The translations under genes were made by a program, and so were the position numbers. From assembly GCA_947089425.1 (NCBI GenBank), contig CAMUKG010000002.1:124001-188000 (forward strand): 64,000 nucleotides of DNA. The letters are read 5' to 3'. Of this stretch, positions 59,422 through 64,000 are shown one piece after another; the first letter of the stretch is position 1; every line of letters begins with the position of its first letter. The DNA comes from an uncultured Clostridia bacterium (GTDB taxonomy: Bacteria; Bacillota; Clostridia; Christensenellales; Pumilibacteraceae). The notes under the pieces are model-generated. The model was not told where the DNA came from. It saw nothing but the letters and a program-made list of their open reading frames with translations, and ran no database searches.

Positions 59422-61449
59422 ATGTCTAAACGCAAACTAATAGGCAAACTTGCGACGGTATTGCTCGGATGCTGTTTGGCGCTTACTCCGCTCGGAGGGT
59501 GCGCGCCCGACTCGCCTAAGCAAAACGAACAGCCCACAAACATGCTTCGCGGCATGAACGCCTACGACTTTACTAAGGCAAGTTTTTCCGCAACCGATAG
59601 AGTGGGACGGGAAATTACTCCCATGCACAAAAAGCTTACCGACCACGATAGGTATGTGGGCGTATTTTACTTTTTGTGGCTCGGCACTCATGAGACGAGC
59701 ATGGGCGTGTACGACGTTACAAAATTGCAAACCACTCAGGCGGGCGCCGACGCGGTTCTTTCTCCGTCGCACAGGCTCGGAGAAAAAATTCCGGGCACGG
59801 TGAATGCCGAACTCGGCTATCCCGACGGAATGGAAAGCCCCACAATGTACGTTCACTGGACGAACGAACCGCTTTTCGGATACTACAACACTGCCGACGA
59901 GTGGGTGATAACGCGCCATCTTGAAATGCTCACTATGGCCGACGTTGACTTTATTTTCTTAGACACTACGAATAACTACGACTACGCCGAAAACGTGAAC
60001 ACGAACTATCGCAAAGACGAGAAAGACCCCAAAAACGTGCAACTCGGCAGACCTACTTATGTTCTTTTGGATACGGTGCTTAAAATGCAGGAACAGGGTT
60101 GGGATGTTCCGAAAGTGGTGTTTTACACGAACACGCGTTCGGGCGAGCTTGTGGATAAAATTTACACCGACTTTTATGCCGACGGAAAATACGACGAATG
60201 TTGGTTTATGCCGTTCGGAAAGCCTATGCTTGTGGGCGTTACCGAAGACAATAAAGGCACCAACATGAGCGGCGATTCTCGGGTGAACATATCCGACGAA
60301 ATGCGCGATTATTTCGACGTGCGCGAATCGCAGTGGCCGTATATGAAGCCCGCCGACGACGGATTCCCTTGGATGGATTGGTCGAAAGGATATAATCACT
60401 ATTACCCCGACAACAGAGCTGTGAACGTGAACGTGGCGCAACACGGCGATTCCGAAACTTCGTATTCGGCATACACGAACTACGGCAAAGCTGCGGATAG
60501 GCGCAGTTCGCGCGGATATGTTGAGGCTGAGAACCGCATAGACGAAAATTGGGAAGCGGGGCAAAACATAGAAGACCAGTGGGAAAGCGTTTGGCACTAT
60601 CAAGACGAAGGGAAAAGCGTTGAAATGGTTACCGTAACGGGTTGGAACGAATGGCTTGCTTGGAAGTATTACGACGGCAACAACATTCTGTTTATAGACA
60701 ACTTTAACAACCAGTTTTCGCGCGATATGGAGCCCGATAAAAATTATTATCAAGATAACTTTTATATGCAGCTTGTGCGTAACGTTCGCAAATACAAATA
60801 CGGCGAAGCAAAGTCGAATTACGAATGGGATAAGCAAACGGTGAGCGGAACGGCTGACGCTAAGAGCATGAAAGCCGTGTATAAGGATTTCGAGGGCGAC
60901 GCTATTGAGCGCGACTTCTACGGTTTCGATATTCGCCCCGAAGCTAAGGCGCAAGGGTTGATAGGCGCTTGGTATCAAGACGACAGCAACCGCAACGATA
61001 TTGTTGAGACCCGCGTTGCTCACGACAACGAAAACGCTTATTTCTACGTTAGAACAAAAGAAAACATCACCGCTTACGAGGGCGGCGAAAACTGGATGAA
61101 CGTGCTTATTAAAACGAAGAACAGCACAAAAGAGGGGAGCTGGGAAGAATACGACTACATTATTAACCGCAAACCCGAAATCGAGAAAAACGCCGAAAGC
61201 GGACTTACGAGCGTTGAAAAGAGCTCGGGCGGTTGGAAATGGACCGAAACTTCAAAGGCGAACCTTACGGTTAGCGGAAACGAAATGTTTATAGTTGTGC
61301 CGCTCGCCGCTTTGGGGCTTAGCGCAAACTCCGTTTCGTTCGAGTTCAAAGTTGCCGATAACGTTACCGACTACACCGATATTATGGATTATTACGTTAC
61401 GGGCGACAGCGCGCCCATAGGGAGACTCAGGTATGCCTACGGTTATTAA
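59422..61449 (+). CDS. GH99-like exported glycosidase lipoprotein of locus B
   Basis: This encodes 675 residues. The lipobox is LGGC. Domains are as in the locus A paralogue: a TIM-barrel-like domain (about 50-475) with YVGVFYFLWLG, WVITRHLEMLTMADVDFIF, VTVTGWNEWLAW (Glu410), and NQFSRDMEP with DNFYMQ behind it, then a CBM9/DOMON-like domain (about 500-675) ending GDSAPIGRLRYAYGY. Here too the GH99-type second Glu of EWHE is absent (EWLA). AAAAGGAGG precedes the ATG. The repeat-rich gap before it may mean a separate promoter, but none was found. Confidence 0.75.
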   Translation: MSKRKLIGKLATVLLGCCLALTPLGGCAPDSPKQNEQPTNMLRGMNAYDFTKASFSATDRVGREITPMHKKLTDHDRYVGVFYFLWLGTHETSMGVYDVTKLQTTQAGADAVLSPSHRLGEKIPGTVNAELGYPDGMESPTMYVHWTNEPLFGYYNTADEWVITRHLEMLTMADVDFIFLDTTNNYDYAENVNTNYRKDEKDPKNVQLGRPTYVLLDTVLKMQEQGWDVPKVVFYTNTRSGELVDKIYTDFYADGKYDECWFMPFGKPMLVGVTEDNKGTNMSGDSRVNISDEMRDYFDVRESQWPYMKPADDGFPWMDWSKGYNHYYPDNRAVNVNVAQHGDSETSYSAYTNYGKAADRRSSRGYVEAENRIDENWEAGQNIEDQWESVWHYQDEGKSVEMVTVTGWNEWLAWKYYDGNNILFIDNFNNQFSRDMEPDKNYYQDNFYMQLVRNVRKYKYGEAKSNYEWDKQTVSGTADAKSMKAVYKDFEGDAIERDFYGFDIRPEAKAQGLIGAWYQDDSNRNDIVETRVAHDNENAYFYVRTKENITAYEGGENWMNVLIKTKNSTKEGSWEEYDYIINRKPEIEKNAESGLTSVEKSSGGWKWTETSKANLTVSGNEMFIVVPLAALGLSANSVSFEFKVADNVTDYTDIMDYYVTGDSAPIGRLRYAYGY

Positions 61450-61504
61450 ATCAGGTTTTATTGCGGGACTACCCGCCGAAACAAAAAATTTTTAGGAGGA
61501 ATTT

Positions 61505-64000
61505 ATGGGAAAGACAAAGACATTAAAAGTCGCGTTAATCGCGGCGATTGCAAGCTTGTTGCTTGCGTTGTCGGTATTTATGGCGGCGGCGCCCGCGCGC
61601 GCTATGGAGGGCGAGGAACCCGCTCCTGCCGAAAATACTTTTACACTCGGAGCGGCAACCGCAAGCGGCAATAGTATAGTTATGAAAATGACACCGTTTG
61701 TATATGTGCACGCTTCCGAAGGCGAGGACAACGATACTTTTTTAAATGCGAATAACGGGAAAGTGGTAATGACGTTGCCTGACGGAACAAGTACCGCAAC
61801 TCCCAGCAATTTAAGATTCGAAGGCAACACTAAGGGGCTCAAATTATATTTTGGAGCGAATTTTAATCCCGGAACGGTTGCTTCGGGAACTACGCTTACG
61901 CTCAAAGCAGGACTTACGGTTACAGGCGTTGCGGCAACCGACGCTTCGGGATTTTCAGACGAGTTGAAAAAAACATACACGTTAGCCGCAGACACAACAT
62001 ATACTTGCGCGGGTGACGGAGTTTGGCTTGAGCCCGGCGAAGAATTGCCCGTTATTAAACAGATTGCTGCCGAAGACGTGAAAGTGTCGGGAGTAGGCTC
62101 GTTCGGTGCTTCAGGCAACGCGATAACTATTGATTTCGGCTTAGAGGGCGTTGACGGAGTTATAAGCCCCATAGACAAAAATGCGGGCGGTTGGGCTGCC
62201 AGCGGCTATTGTCAGTGGGTTGCGGCAAGATGGACGGAGTTAAATGGCTCGGTTGTTTTAACCCGCAACGAACAGCAAGTGCAGTATTTCCGATATTTGG
62301 AAGGAACGGGGAAAATTGCGTTCGACTATAAGCAGGACGGGCAAGATATTTCGGGCGACCAACTTGGCAAGTTGGTTGATGGTGACGTGCTCACTCTCAA
62401 AAAAGGTTTGCGCGTTTATAAAATTACAGAGAATGGGTTTCATGGCTATTATAGCGGCGCAAGTAACGACAATGCTGTAGCCGAGCTTACCGAAGACGTA
62501 ACGTTTACATATATCGAGGGAGCGTGGTATAAACCCGGCGAAGAACCCGAGCCCATTCCGCAAATTACCGCCGAAAGCGTTAACGCGGCGGGTAAAGCGG
62601 TGCAATGGGGAGCTTCGAGCGGCGCCGTGATTATAAGTTTCGGTTTAACCGACGTTGGCGGCGAAGTCGTTTTAGTTGATAAAGATGCGGGCGGTTGGGA
62701 GCCGTACGTTTACAGCAGTGAAAAATGGTCGGAGCTTGATAAAAACATTACCATAACTCGCGGAACGAATAATATTGAATACGGCAGGTTTTTGGTCGGC
62801 GAGGGAAAAATAGCGTTCGACTACGGCACCGCCACCGATTCGGAATATGTAAACAGCTTAAAAAAGGGCGACGTTCTAAAATTAAAACAAGGGCTGAAAA
62901 TCAGCAGAGTTAAAGCGAAACATTTTAGCGGCTATGCTAATGCCATGTCTGATTTCGAAACGGTCGGCGTGCTATCGGAAGACGTTACGCTTATATACGA
63001 CGGCGCGGAATGGATTTCGCCTATTTGGGCAACGAGCGCTACGATTGAAAACGAAGACATAGTTAAAAGTTTGTGCGTAGGGCAAAAAATAAAGATGCGC
63101 GTTGCTCCCAACGCGGAAGCTTTGCAACCCGCGCCCACTTTTACGTCGAGCGACGCAACTATTGCAAAAATAACTAAAAACGGAAATATAACGGCGCTGA
63201 AAGAAGGCGAGGTGACTCTTACCGTTACTTATAACGAAAACGCTAAAAAGAGCGTGACTTTCACCGTTAAACCCACTCCCGCTATCGACGGGCTTAAAAT
63301 CGATTTAGACGGCTATGCCGCAAAACTAACGAAAGACGGAACAAAATATTTGCGCGCATATAAGGGAGAACCCGTTTCGATTGCCACGAAAGAATCGGGC
63401 GAAAACACCGTGCTCGACGGTATAGAAGGCGTGTTTGTGTATGCAAACGGAATAGACGCGAGCGGCACTGTGGAACTTACTCCCGAAATGCTTGCCAAGA
63501 CGGGCGACGGTTTTACTTACGCCGACGGCAAATACACCTTTAACACAACGGGCGAGGTTACTATAAACGTTACCGCCACCGAGCCGGGCGGAAACGCGGT
63601 TAGCGCGGCGCTTCCCGTGTGGGTATACGATGCGCCCAAAACGCTCGAACCTATTTCCGCAAACCGCATAATAAACTGGTCGATAGCTCTCGACTTTTGG
63701 TTTACCGACCTTATAGGCGGAACCGAAACGGGATATCGCACAAGCTTGAAGATAAACGAGACTAACGCCAAAAGATACGGCGTGGCGCTCGACATGGTGC
63801 AGCTTCGTGTGCCCGAGCTTGACAATTCCGGAAAAACTTATACGCTTACCGAAGTGGGCGAAGTATCGGAAAAGCAATACGTTGTGTTCTTTGAGAATTT
63901 CGACGCGGCGAACGTTGCGAAATCGGCTCCCGTAGGAACGGTTCTTACGCTTACCGAAGATTTCCGTTTCTACCGCCAAATAGAAAAAGATTGGGTGGCA
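61505..64000 (+). CDS. Large secreted repeat protein, C-terminus beyond window edge
   Basis: The frame is open from the ATG at 61505 to the last base (832 codons seen) and continues to the right. The strong TTTAGGAGGAATTT site fixes the start. The signal peptide has an AAAPARA cleavage site and no lipobox, so the protein is released or anchored by its missing C-terminus. Two clear tandem modules of about 150 residues (about 190-350 and 355-510) share ITIDFGL/VIISFGL, DKNAGGW/DKDAGGW, GKIAFDY and LKKGL/LKQGL, followed by TFTYIEGAWYKPGEE or its equivalent. A more diverged one precedes them (about 40-185). A Big_2-like domain follows (about 515-600), then further beta domains. Likely surface adhesion or glycan binding. 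Confidence 0.8.
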   Translation, partial: MGKTKTLKVALIAAIASLLLALSVFMAAAPARAMEGEEPAPAENTFTLGAATASGNSIVMKMTPFVYVHASEGEDNDTFLNANNGKVVMTLPDGTSTATPSNLRFEGNTKGLKLYFGANFNPGTVASGTTLTLKAGLTVTGVAATDASGFSDELKKTYTLAADTTYTCAGDGVWLEPGEELPVIKQIAAEDVKVSGVGSFGASGNAITIDFGLEGVDGVISPIDKNAGGWAASGYCQWVAARWTELNGSVVLTRNEQQVQYFRYLEGTGKIAFDYKQDGQDISGDQLGKLVDGDVLTLKKGLRVYKITENGFHGYYSGASNDNAVAELTEDVTFTYIEGAWYKPGEEPEPIPQITAESVNAAGKAVQWGASSGAVIISFGLTDVGGEVVLVDKDAGGWEPYVYSSEKWSELDKNITITRGTNNIEYGRFLVGEGKIAFDYGTATDSEYVNSLKKGDVLKLKQGLKISRVKAKHFSGYANAMSDFETVGVLSEDVTLIYDGAEWISPIWATSATIENEDIVKSLCVGQKIKMRVAPNAEALQPAPTFTSSDATIAKITKNGNITALKEGEVTLTVTYNENAKKSVTFTVKPTPAIDGLKIDLDGYAAKLTKDGTKYLRAYKGEPVSIATKESGENTVLDGIEGVFVYANGIDASGTVELTPEMLAKTGDGFTYADGKYTFNTTGEVTINVTATEPGGNAVSAALPVWVYDAPKTLEPISANRIINWSIALDFWFTDLIGGTETGYRTSLKINETNAKRYGVALDMVQLRVPELDNSGKTYTLTEVGEVSEKQYVVFFENFDAANVAKSAPVGTVLTLTEDFRFYRQIEKDWVA

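Overview
The window looks like a piece of a Gram-positive Bacillota genome. It has strong AGGAGG-type ribosome sites, lipoprotein signal peptides ending in L-x-x-C, TTGACA/TATAAT promoters, hairpin-plus-T terminators and LacI/AraC/XRE regulators. It suggests a gut-type clostridial lineage (Christensenellales-like is my guess). There is no rRNA or marker gene here to settle taxonomy.

Bases 1-3322 (all minus strand) are part of a small replicon or an integrated copy of one. The genes, in transcription order, are an SSB-like protein, a FlbD-like small protein, a Cys-containing small protein, a non-coding origin-like region (four 13-bp iterons, a DnaA box, an 11-bp-stem hairpin), a CRESS-type Rep (HUH nickase plus SF3 helicase), then small unknown proteins and a membrane protein cut by the window edge. 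Two bases after the rep stop codon lies a complete type I hammerhead ribozyme (1073-1133, minus). I consider it the most exciting item in the window.

Bases 3323-17049 hold a structured leader with its own promoter and a terminator/antiterminator pair. It is followed by three surface proteins: a 2491-residue subtilisin with a BspA-type leucine-rich-repeat region and a histone-H1-like basic tail, and two lipoproteins with InlB-type and GLUG-type repeats. Bases 17153-25028 are a complete Opp/App oligopeptide importer operon (A-B-C-D-F). The protease and the importer together suggest extracellular proteolysis coupled to peptide uptake.

Bases 25509-40573 form glycan locus A: two SGNH esterases, two leucine-rich lipoproteins, a sugar-binding lipoprotein, two MalF/MalG-type permeases, an unknown lipoprotein and a GH99-like glycosidase. 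A LacI regulator with a nine-G tract in its promoter follows. Bases 53419-64000 are glycan locus B, with the same core set (SGNH esterase, binding protein, two permeases, GH99-like enzyme) under a divergent AraC regulator, plus a large secreted repeat protein cut by the right edge. No transporter ATPase is present in either locus, so a shared MsmX-type ATPase elsewhere is likely.

Between the loci lie a serine hydrolase, a PHP phosphoesterase, an M23 peptidase, an XRE regulator with an unknown partner, an AAA/DUF4143 ATPase behind three phased 42-bp repeats, a GH2-fold protein that appears to lack both catalytic glutamates, and a lipoprotein. Intergenic CATTGCGAG inverted repeats occur at four places, once inside the locus A transporter operon.
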